Source of the DNA: Rapana venosa
Lineage: Eukaryota > Mollusca > Gastropoda > Neogastropoda > Muricidae
Assembly: GCA_028751875.1 (NCBI GenBank)
Contig: CM054138.1
Location: 37,116,526-37,180,525 of the forward strand
Length of the DNA stretch: 64,000 nucleotides
Direction of reading: 5' to 3'
The notes beneath the pieces are model-generated. The model was not told the origin of the DNA, made no database searches, and saw nothing but the letters and a program-made list of their open reading frames with translations. This document shows positions 55,900 through 64,000 of the stretch, in pieces. The position numbers and the translations under genes were made by a program. Each line of letters starts with the position of its first letter. The stretch's first letter is position 1.

Positions 55900-56690
55900 C
55901 TGGAAACAAGGTTAGTGAATTGAACTTTGCTTCCCCTCTCTTTTGTGCTTATCTTAACCCAAAGGGGCATGATAAAATTTGCAGCAGGAAGCATTAAGGA
56001 AAAGTTGTCTGGCTGGAATTGTGTAAACTTCTGACCCTGGATGTGTATTTAACAGTTGAAGAATAAATCATTTTTGATGATGCCCAGAAGATTTAAAGCA
56101 AAGTCAAAAAGGGTCATTTAACAAACATGAAATTATGTATTGACCGAAATAGAAAACCTGTTGAACAAAGGGTGATTAAGAATCCTTGCCAGAATCAGGA
56201 CAAATTGTCTCACCTACTTTGTTAGGAGAAAAAAGAGGGATCATTTAGATGATTTTGAATCTAAAAGCTTTTAAATGAAAGGTGGGTATAAAAAATTTAA
56301 GATGGAAACAAAACTAAGCTTTGGATCTAGTGACGCAAAATTGTTATTTTGAAATCAATTGATCTGAGAGATGCTATTATGTATTGCAGTAGAAAACTTT
56401 TCAAAAAACCCTGAATTCGAGGGAGGGGAAAACTGTATGTTTTCGGGCAGCGCCATGGACTAGTCCGTTTCCAGAAATTCACAAAACTTAGAAAACCTGT
56501 CCTAGCTGCTTAAAAGGATATGGGTCCCAGATAACTTCATAAATGATGATAGTTTAATTGTTGGAGAGTTTTGAAACAAATTTGTAAAAGTGGTGACAGA
56601 CACAAAAATTATTAAACTATTGGATTCTATGTACATGAAAAGAAATCTCAGTTCATTACCTGTCAAGAATCACATACCGGGTTTCAAAAT
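55900..56690 (+). pseudogene. DIRS-like reverse transcriptase remnant
   Basis: Heavily decayed. In shifting frames it shows an RKKRGII-MILNLKAF-like block near 56230, a DLVTQNCYFEI-like block near 56330, a RDAIMYC-like palm segment near 56365 and, at the end, LTDERKELLW near 56715, which normally precedes the RNase H domain. No intact catalytic (Y/F)xDD box was located. Assignment depends on the better-preserved domains downstream. Confidence 0.55.
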
Positions 56691-56699
56691 AAACTCCAT

Positions 56700-57370
56700 A
56701 GACTTCTCATGCTGACAGATGAACGAAAAGAACTGTTGTGGGCATGCAAAGAATTATTCAGTCAGAAGAATGTTACCATAAGATCTCTGGAAGCTTGTAT
56801 TGGACTTATGTTTCTTGTTTTCTTGCTGTGCCAAATGGGCCCTTGTACTACAGAGCACTGAACAAGACAAATTGTTTTGCACTTAAAAATAATAAGGAAA
56901 CGGATAAGTTGCAGTTTATCACTGAAGGAAAAGCAGAGCTAAATGGTGGATCAATAACATAGATAAACAAAAGTCCCTATTCAGAGATCAATCCTACTAA
57001 TTACTATAAAGACAGACAGCTCAGTACAAGATGGGTGCTTGGATTGTGAGACCAAAGCCCAAACACAAGGCGGGAGTGAAAAGACAAAAGGACTATTTAA
57101 AACTCATTGGAGCTAATTGGCTTTTCTTTTTTTGGCCCAAAAATCTTTGTTGCATGACAAACTGAATGTTCACAAAAAATCATGTCTGATAACAAAAGCC
57201 AGTTGGTTGTATAACAACATGGGTTCTAACAGATCAAAACAGCTGAATAACGTGTCTCAGCAAATCTGCATTGGTGTGAAAGCAGGAACATATGGCTCAG
57301 TGCGCCCACATCCCTGGAGTTGATAATATTGAAGCTGACGGCTGTCTAGACAGGGGCCCCATAGACACAG
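56700..57370 (+). pseudogene. DIRS-like RNase H remnant
   Basis: Contains NGPLYYRALNKTNCFALKNN then DKLQFITEGKAELN (56840-56945) and, after frameshifts and a TDSS-like block near 57010, AHIPGVDNIEADG (57301-57339). The GPLYYRALE...KAELxWW...HTDAS...HIPGxxNxEAD order is characteristic of DIRS RNase H. Stops interrupt the middle. Confidence 0.8.
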
Positions 57371-57374
57371 AATG

Positions 57375-57790
57375 GAAAATTGATTCACTGCTTCTCTCTG
57401 AGGCTCTGAATATTCTAGATATAAAACCTGACATTGACTTGTTTGCTTCTAGATTAAAATTTTCAGTTTTCCAGATATGTGTCTTTCTTGCCTGACCAAG
57501 GAGCATGTGCTATTGACGCATTTAGCATGTATTGGGGTAATGAAACTGTCTATTGTTTTTCCCCCTTTCAGCATTCTATCCCTATCCTGGCAAAGTTAAA
57601 GAAAGACAAAGCAAGAGGGGTTTATAGTAGCACCAGCCTGGAAAAAAACCCGCCTTTTTGGCCAGCACTAATGAAAATCCTCACAGCCAGGCCAGTCCTC
57701 TTGTCAGCCAGGAAAACTCTACTGACACAACCAAGTCAAAAAGGGGATGAAACACCCACTAAAGAAAAGCTTGACTCGGTTAGTCTGCAA
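57375..57790 (+). pseudogene. DIRS-like methylase-like region remnant
   Basis: IKPDIDLFASRLKF closes the first frame (57420-57465). After a 1-base shift come FLPDQGACAIDAFSMYWGNE and TVYCFSPFQ, ILAKLKKDKARGV and FWPALMKIL (57480-57680). This conserved block follows RNase H in DIRS1-type elements, where a putative DNA adenine methylase-like domain is described. The usual (F/D)PPF motif is SPF here. Frames are broken, so no activity is expected. Confidence 0.75.
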
Positions 57791-58229
57791 AGTGTCAGGG
57801 GTAGATTCAGAACACAAGGTTTTTCTGAGGACACTACCCGTATTCTTTATTTTCCTCATGGCGACCTGCAACAAAACGATGTATGATGTGTTACATACGA
57901 AAGTGGGAGAGGTACGCGTTTTGAGCAACAGGGGGATTCAGTTTCAAAGCCTCTAGCCACAGCTGTAAATTTTTGGCATCTTGTTGAAAGAGGGATATTC
58001 ATATAGCGCTGTGGGCACCCGTCGTTCTGCACTAAGTTGGTTTTTTCTGCAACTATGAAGGGGCTACGTCGGTCAACATGACTTGTTAAAAAGATTTTTT
58101 GAAGGGTGTTTTTGAAAGAAAACCCCCACTAAACCAAAGTATCACCAAACTTGGGGTTGTAAATATTGTGCTTTAAATGCTAGAATGTGGGTTCCAGTGG
58201 GATAAACAAAGTTCTAAGAACTGACAATT

Positions 58230-58735
58230 AAACTTGGTGATGTTAATTGCACTGCTGTCGGGTTTAGAGGTGTCAACTATTGCGCACTTGACATCGATAA
58301 TATGCTACTAACGAGGCAAAAATGTGTATTTTATGTAAATAGTTTATTAAACAACAAGAAAAGGAGCCCCTCAATCACCGATTGAACTCATGGCTTTTTG
58401 TGGATAAGGAGGGTCTGTAGTTCCACATTGAAAGAATACCTTAACGAAAAAAGAAATGAGGCCAGATTCCACTGGCATTTTTATCCTCTCCAACACCCCC
58501 AGAGGAGCTAGTCCCCTACCTCTGAAATGACGTGGAGAGGCAGGCAAAGCATTACACGCTTCACGCGCACAGTACCAGGTCAGCCAGTTAACTTCAGCAC
58601 AAAACTTGCAGCCCACCATACACATCATAATGAAAGCAGCTGGATGACGAATGTTTCCACATTTGCAAAATTATATAATAAGAATGTGGACCAACACCCG
58701 ACCCTTGGGCCAGTCCATCATGGAGCGTTTCCTAA
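58230..58735 (+). pseudogene. DIRS-like tyrosine recombinase remnant
   Basis: C-terminal catalytic part of the integrase-type tyrosine recombinase that would join the circular DNA intermediate to target DNA. Visible: VNSLLNNKKRS near 58340, LKEYLNEKRNEARF near 58430, a RHTTR/HSTR-box counterpart damaged near 58590, and NVSTFAKLYNKNVD at 58652-58692 with the nucleophilic Tyr codon at 58674-58676. Frameshifted upstream. Confidence 0.75.
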
Positions 58736-58814
58736 CACAGAAGTAAGGTAGAAAATGTTTCTTTTTTCATGTGATGGAGTGTTTTGTCCTCGAGAACACT
58801 GGGGGCTCTCAAAT

Positions 58815-58940
58815 CTCATGTGCCTGTAGTGGTGTATAACAGGAAATGACAAGAATAAATACAATAAAGCGAGACTTACCTCGTAGTTGAAGCTGTTTGT
58901 AATTCTTGCGAATTTATTGTGACCAGAACGGAGTGCACAT
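58815..58940 (-). repeat. DIRS-like internal complementary region (ICR)
   Basis: 58824-58853 is the reverse complement of the left-end extension (54551-54581), 58854-58856 is AAT (complement of ATT), and 58857-58934 is the reverse complement of the right-end extension (59213-59294). The ICR thus copies the circle junction of the element's ends, as expected for templated end repair in DIRS replication. Confidence 0.92.
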
Positions 58941-59176
58941 GCCCACCCCGTGCAATGGTCTGCATGCATACCATGCAAGTAAATGAAATGCATACCATGC
59001 AAACGAAACTACTACACTAGAAAAAATGAAGAATTGCCCATCAGTGTTCTTGCACACCGTGCCCAAAAAGAAGACATCCCACCCAAAGTAAATGAAAAGG
59101 AATGATAACAATGTTTATTAATTATATGATGATCCTGTTATATATAGTGTGACACAGTGTTCTCTCGAGGCTCTAA

Positions 59177-59212
59177 AAACTGGCGGTAGGCTGCCCGCGG
59201 TTTCTCATGTGC
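59177..59212 (-). repeat. DIRS-like right inverted terminal repeat core
   Basis: Inverted partner of 54582-54617; the outer 82-bp extension runs to 59294. Confidence 0.93.
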
Positions 59213-59297
59213 ACTCCGTTCCGGTCTACAATAAATTCGCAAGAATTTACAAACAGCTTCAACTTACGAGGTAAGTCTCGCTTTATTGTATTTAATT

Positions 59298-59484
59298 ATA
59301 GTGGAGATGCCTTGCCCACAGTACATCCCCACTCTCTCGGCCAAGTGGGCATAAGGACAGTCAGCGTTGGAGATGTTCTCCAAAGGCCAACTAGCCCCCA
59401 GGGCTGCAGCACATTAAGGACTGTGCAAATCAAGCCTCCTAGTCAGAGAGTCATAGTCGATCACTAAAGACTAAACTGTAAAGC
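59298..59484 (+). repeat. Repeat R, copy 1, middle part
   Basis: ATAGTGGAGATGCCTTGCCC, CACTCTCTCGGCCAAGTGG, GGGCTGCAGCACATTAAGGA and TCGATCACTAAAGACTAAAC match 61408-61590 with few differences. Confidence 0.93.
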
Positions 59485-59623
59485 GGTGGATCGGTGGTCT
59501 AGAGGTAACGCGCCTGTCTAGAAAGCGAAAAGTCCGGGTCTGAAGTGTGCGGCGGTTCGTACCCCGTTTGGACCGGAAACTTTTCCCCCATCCATTAGAC
59601 CATGAGTGGTGGTCTGGGCGCTA

Positions 59624-59654
<31 letters not shown>

Positions 59655-59932
59655 CGTGTGTTACACGTAATTATTTAGCGCACGTAAAAGAACCCACGGC
59701 AACAAGAGAGTTGTCCCTGGCAAAATTCTTAGAAAAAAGCCAATCTGATAGGGAAACAAATACAGTTGCAGACATGGAAAAAAAAAAAAAAAGGGTGGCG
59801 CAGCCCGAATTTCACGGAGAGAAATCTGCCGTGACTTAAAGTGGTATGAAATGAAATCTGAGGCTTTGATTTGTTGCTTTACAAGATTCAGCGCTATATA
59901 AATTCCATACATTATTATTATTATTATTATTA
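59485..59932 (+). mobile_element. SINE B, full-length, with L2/CR1-like LINE tail
   Basis: Head GGTGGATCGGTGGTCTAGAG (A-box region) and GGCGGTTCGTACCCC (B-box region); body as in the 46076 copy without interruption. The 3' 60 bp, TTTGATTTGTTGCTTTACAA then GATTCAGCGCTATATAAATT and CCATAC(ATT)n, is nearly identical to the LINE B tail at 26145-26210. Sharing a 3' end implies mobilisation by that LINE's reverse transcriptase. Inserted into repeat R; the empty allele-like site is 61581-61600. Confidence 0.94.
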
Positions 59933-60012
59933 ATTCCATGAGTGGGAAAACCACTGGTCATACAGCCTCTCACTTTGCTGTTGCCCCCAGCATACTGCAA
60001 TACAGACAAATA
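59933..60012 (+). repeat. Repeat R, copy 1, right part
   Basis: AATTCCATGAGTGGGAAAAC, TCTCACTTTGCTGTTGCCCC match 61591-61652. Confidence 0.92.
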
Positions 60013-60388
60013 GACACCTTGCACTTCTAATAGTTTATTATAAGATGAGGAAAGAAGACTGAGGAATACCCTTTTCTCACAGTAACTGCAACAAGCACAC
60101 TTGTCCATCATGCAAACACAGATGTGTGTAAAAACCAACAACAAAAACATGTTTTTAAAATTTTTATATATTTTATTTTATCAAACTCGTACACAAGTCA
60201 AATATGATCATATCACTGATAGATAATCCACACATAAATATCAGCCCAAAGGTGCTTGATCAATGCTAAATATGGGGGGAGGGGGGGGGGGGGCCCCCAT
60301 TGGGGGGGGGCCCCAAACCCAAAGACCCACAAATATAAGAATACCATTTATCATAGCCATTATACATGAATGTATATATACATGAATA
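60013..60388. other. Non-coding; contains a G/C homopolymer knot at 60280-60315
   Basis: Runs of G, C and G again (60280-60315) form a short palindrome and are likely low-quality consensus. Otherwise nothing was recognised. Confidence 0.6.
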
Positions 60389-60438
60389 CAAGATTCAGCG
60401 CTATATAAATTCCATACATTATTATTATTATTATTGTT
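60389..60438 (+). mobile_element. Tail-only LINE/SINE insertion
   Basis: CAAGATTCAGCGCTATATAA, ATTCCATACATTATTATTA. Only the last ~25 bp of the L2/CR1-like tail plus (ATT)n is present. Confidence 0.85.
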
Positions 60439-60704
60439 ATTATAATGTGAGAGTCACAATGCCAGCAATGTTGATTATTGTGAATGTCACAAGATTGATC
60501 AAGGTTAACACACACACACACAGTCACTCACTCACTCAGAGAGAAAGAGAGTCACAAAAAAGGCGAGAGGGAGGGGGTATTGATTATCATATGTACGATA
60601 ATATTTCTGCAAATGTCACAGAGGCATAGAGACAAAGGGAGAGATAGTGAAAGTTGCCACTGAATCATAAATGTGGCAATATTTATTCCAACCTCACAAA
60701 TGTG

Positions 60705-60822
60705 TAGTGGTGTGTGTGTGTGTGCGTGTGTGTTGCATTCATTTTACGTCTCTTCACAAATTGATATTAGACGGAATTTTGTGTGTGTGGGGTGTGTGGT
60801 GTGTGTGTGTGTTGTGTGTGAA
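60705..60822. repeat. GT-rich microsatellites
   Basis: Two (GT)n runs at 60709-60733 and 60780-60822. Confidence 0.93.
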
Positions 60823-60824
60823 AG

Positions 60825-61320
60825 TCAAAGTAAAAATTAAAAAAATTTCAGATGGTTCATTGAAAAAGCAAAACACTTGCTTAGTTTTCATCAGCCATCT
60901 ATGAAAAATTATATGCATACAATAAATAATGTTAATGATGACCAAAATCACAATAACGGTGATGACCATGATTGTAATAGTCTGAAAACACACACACACA
61001 CACACACCCCTAAGCAAAACCACAACAGCACATTATATTACAACATCTAATACATATTACATATATACATACAGATAAACACATGTATAGACAAGTTACC
61101 CACTCACATATACGCACGCGCGCGGATTTATCATACTACGCTATGTCATGAACAATTACAGCATACTTACACTGATATCATACGGTAAACAATCTAAATG
61201 AATATGGAAAATACACGGTTGTGAGGAGGTAGAACTTAAAGGTCATTTTTCACACAGTTATTCATAAGATATTTTTAAAAGTATTTGTAAAATTGGGTTT
61301 TGCTATACTACTTTTCAGAT
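60825..61320. other. Non-coding, nothing recognised
   Basis: AT-rich with a short (CA)n at 60989-61008. Confidence 0.5.
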
Positions 61321-61321
61321 C

Positions 61322-61652
61322 ATATGTTTGTCTGCCGTGGTCGACGATGACCTCCAAAACAGCAGAGGAGGCAGCTGCTGTTTCGGAAATTGGGCAGAAA
61401 TTTGATTATAGTGGAGATGCCTTGCCCACAGTACATCCCCACTCTCTCGGCCAAGTGGTCATAAGGACGGTCAGCGTTGATGTTCTCTAAAGGCTAACTA
61501 GCCCCCTGGGCTGCAGCACATAAAGACTACAAGTCAAGCCTCCTAGTCAGATAGTCATCGTCGATCACTAAAGACCAAACTATAAAGTGGAATTCCACAA
61601 GTGGGAAAGCCACTGATTATATAGCCTCTCACTTTGCTGTTGCCCCCAGCAT
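61322..61652 (+). repeat. Repeat R, copy 2 (empty)
   Basis: A 331-bp sequence collinear with 54475-54550 + 59298-59484 + 59933-60012. It lacks both the DIRS-like element (between 61407 and 61408) and SINE B (between 61590 and 61591). Nature unknown: no ORF or inverted ends were seen. Confidence 0.93.
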
Positions 61653-61654
61653 CA

Positions 61655-62290
61655 AGAACTTTGATGAAGCTCAGGCGCTGAAGGCATTCTTTTTCAGATG
61701 AATAGGAGGGTTATTCTATAAATGACAACCTCCTCCTCCTCCTCCTCCTTCTTCTTCTTCTTCTTCTTCTTCTATGAATGACCACCTGAATACCAAAAAA
61801 CTTGACTTGCCAAGATCATTTCTGGGTCTTGAAAACGTAAGCAAATGATTGTGCTTGTGCTGATTTATTTTGAAGTATTTTTAATCTTTGGAGGCGCATT
61901 TCCATAAATATAAAACATTCTGTATGCAGCCAACTTTGGTGAAAAAGTCAATTGTGGAAAGTCAGTATATTAATTTGCTTGTAACCAGTAACATTTAAGG
62001 AGCTTGCAGTTAACAAAAGTTAGCGCTTTGGTAGATACATTTCAAATTTGCTTCAATGCAATTGTCCCATAGTGTTGAAGCATAGTCGTCAATAGGCAAG
62101 ACATGGTCACAAAAGAACAGTTTATGAGAATGGTTATCTAGAAAGGGTGGGTTTTTAAAATACATTTTTTAATTTTAAATTTTAGATAACTGAAGTAACC
62201 TGTTGGAGAGACGTTTTCCCAGTGACAGCACGTGATCAGTTCAAGTCAAAGTTTCGTCGATAATGACATTGAGAATTCTATGAGCGTCAT
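61655..62290. other. Non-coding; (CTC)n(CTT)n at 61727-61772
   Basis: A trinucleotide array switches from CTC to CTT. Nothing else was recognised. Confidence 0.6.
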
Positions 62291-62294
62291 CTTC

Positions 62295-63570
62295 TTCAAC
62301 TTATCGTTTATCAGTAAAGAAGGGCTTAAATTATATTTTATTTTCTGTCTTTTCTCTCCGGCTGAAAGATACACGCACTTTTGTTTTTTGTGCATTTAAA
62401 TACATGTAGTTTAGCTGTGTCCAAGAGATACACATGGAGTGTAATCAATATATCAATGTATCTCAATATTATCCTGCAGTTTTCGGGATCTGAATCACTG
62501 CATAACCCAAAGGGTGTGTCGTCAGCAAACATTTCACGGTACAATTCACGAAATAGGGTACTCTCAGTCATTTCATAGATCGAAAACATGCGTCCTAAAA
62601 CTGGATCTTGTGGGTAGCTGTCTAACGGTATAAATTGATGTTGATCTTGACTGTCACTAAAGTATTGACAAAAAAACTGCTAGAGATAATGATTTTGGTG
62701 TATATCAACGCAGTTACATCAATTAATGAAATCAAAACCTTTCAAACCAAAAGACTAGTAAATTTATTTTGTTTCATTTGCAAGAATCTCAGTGAGTTTA
62801 TAAGAGATTATGAAGGGATAGTTTTACGAACTCTAACTTTCATTCATAATTCGTTGTTTAAAAGTAAAAAATTATAACGATTTTGTATGGTTTTTCAAAG
62901 GGGTTTTTATAAGCGAACAATATGGAAATTGGTCTGTATTTGAAACAAGAGGAAACCTGGCTTGTAAACAGGTACACTCTTACTACTAGCTCGAAAGAGG
63001 CAATTTAGTTGTTTTATGAAATAGAGTAGGTGTGTAAAAAAATCAGTGGGCCTGAAAGTTTTTCGATCTTCCATCTAAGTCATATAAATCTCCATTTGGA
63101 TTGAGACTAGGTTTCGAAAACATATAGAATTGCATTGGCTAAATAGGAAGGGAAAATTTAAATGGTTTTGACTCCTAATTTTTTGTTGTTTTAAATCAAA
63201 AATTAAATTCATTTGGACTCGATCTGTTTGGATAGAACTTTTCAGATGGGTTTAAAATTACATTCCCTTGATCTGGGAGATATGGGCTTCAATAAAAGTG
63301 TTGCTTCTAGATACTGTTTATGGTAGGTAGGGCTATATTATAGCTTTCCCGACTTGGCGGATAGTTAGGGTTGGTCTGGGGGGAATTGGGAGAATCGTTT
63401 GTTGAAAAAAAACTTTTGATGTATTTACGCCTTAGATATGGTTATTCAAGTTCATTATTCTTTTAATTTTTCTTTTGGGCCCTGAATTTTCAAACAGTTT
63501 TTACAATGTATTCCAAATCAATATCTTTTGTTATCCAAGGTGGTTAATAAATTCCCAAACTCTTTTCCTT
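62295..63570 (-). mobile_element. LINE E (Jockey/CR1-group) RT, decayed
   Basis: Minus strand, reading right to left: a linker, a PVYKPG and YRPISIL-like block near 62930-62985, then near 62600 DPVLGRMFSIYE (degenerate PQGSVLGPLLFxIYIND). Bases 62338-62589 are an open frame with the catalytic FADD at 62518-62529, ESTLFREL and DTAKLHVFKCTKNKS. The sequence is distinct from LINE A/B/D. Many frameshifts; the rightmost part is only weakly supported. Confidence 0.68.
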
Positions 63571-63574
63571 ATGA

Positions 63575-63950
63575 ATGGGGCATGTTTACATTGAAGTAAA
63601 TGTGTGAATCCCAAATATGGCACTTTCTTATTTGATGTGTGTATTTAAATAGTGGATTTTCCAGAAAAAACTTAAAAGATAACAATTCTCTCCCATGTTG
63701 AAGTCAGATGCGCTGGCCTGATTTGTCAGGCGCTGAACGGCAGCACAAGGCATTTTCGTCATAATCTGACAGACACCAACAGCTGCTGTCTGAGCTTTCC
63801 ACAAAGGGATCTATCAACAGGAACGGTCTAAAGCCAAAGCCATACCATTGCATACAAAGGAAATATTGAAAATGAAGACACCTATAGGGGAGTTTTTCTT
63901 TCAAGTGTTATCTCTGAATGATACACCTCCATGATGAATACAGGGTTATA
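63575..63950. other. Non-coding, nothing recognised
   Basis: No recognised feature. Confidence 0.5.
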
Positions 63951-63954
63951 CAGT

Positions 63955-63987
63955 CAGTGTGTGTGTGCGTGTGTGTGTGTGTGTGCA
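63955..63987. repeat. (GT)n microsatellite
   Basis: GT repeat with one GC interruption at the window end. Confidence 0.93.
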
Positions 63988-64000
63988 TTTGGACTTGTTA

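Larger units (their letters stand above)
54551..59294 (+). mobile_element. DIRS-like tyrosine-recombinase retrotransposon (decayed)
   Basis: A 4.74-kb element bounded by comparison with the empty site at 61381-61420. Inverted terminal repeats: 54582-54617 and 59177-59212 match 35/36 as reverse complements, with unlike outer extensions (54551-54581 and 59213-59294). An internal complementary region at 58815-58940 is the complement of the two extensions joined through ATT. In order it encodes gag-like, RT, RNase H, methylase-like and tyrosine recombinase remnants, all frameshifted. This structure is the hallmark of DIRS elements, which integrate by recombinase without target duplication. The trinucleotide ATT stands at both borders (54548-54550, 59295-59297) and once in the empty site. 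Confidence 0.9.

Noticed and set aside
58855..59297. Independent foldback or MITE from the 80-bp inverted repeat
   Set aside because: The inverted repeat is fully explained as the ICR and right end of the DIRS-like element.
60280..60315. G/C palindrome as a structural or regulatory element
   Set aside because: Adjacent G, C and G homopolymers are typical of low-quality consensus.

Overview
This window is eukaryotic, animal nuclear DNA. The base composition is AT-leaning, long CA/CT microsatellites are everywhere, several non-LTR (LINE) families and tRNA-derived SINEs are present, and the only host gene is split into small exons with GT-AG introns. Repeat style (LINE tails ending GCGCTATATAAATTCCATA(ATT)n, a SINE core containing ACATACCCAGCAT) fits a mollusc, most likely a gastropod. 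That assignment is inference from remembered repeat style, not a database match.

Host gene: exons of the large TFIIA subunit (GTF2A1, alpha/beta precursor) lie on the + strand at 20528-20625, 31812-31960, 39054-39194, 42130-42220 and, with low certainty, about 43292-43390. Splice phases agree across the first three junctions (1, 0, 0). The N-terminal exons are not seen and are probably left of the window. One exon carries a 1-base insertion and the last looks indel-ridden, suggesting uncorrected long-read errors or decay.

Duplication: bases 1-8278 recur in direct orientation at 16371-24638, including the GTF2A1 Q-rich exon (4161-4257, frameshifted in the first copy). Long identical blocks alternate with short indel-rich patches. 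The right breakpoint lies inside a LINE. Bases 8279-16370 are a unique spacer rich in CA repeats, SINEs and one minus-strand LINE fragment.

Mobile elements: 22.5-27.4 kb holds an old L2/CR1-like LINE (A) split by a younger relative (B). 27.9-29.6 kb holds a minus-strand DIRS-like gag+RT fragment. 29.9-30.65 kb is an RTE-like LINE with an 11-bp target duplication. 34.9-38.9 kb, inside a GTF2A1 intron, is a nearly full-length L2/CR1-like LINE (D), broken by an inverted relative and a 44-bp tail-only insertion. 46-53 kb holds SINEs, one apparently a tRNA/5S-rRNA chimera, and a SINE-derived minisatellite. 54551-59294 is a complete but decayed DIRS-like tyrosine-recombinase retrotransposon with inverted terminal repeats and a textbook internal complementary region; its empty site is preserved at 61.3-61.65 kb. 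62.3-63.6 kb is a decayed minus-strand LINE RT.

The most interesting points are the DIRS-like element with its matching empty site, the SINE/LINE shared 3' tail, the tRNA-5S chimeric SINE, and the patchwork duplication carrying part of a general transcription factor gene. All alignments were made by eye, so boundaries are approximate unless an exact junction is given.
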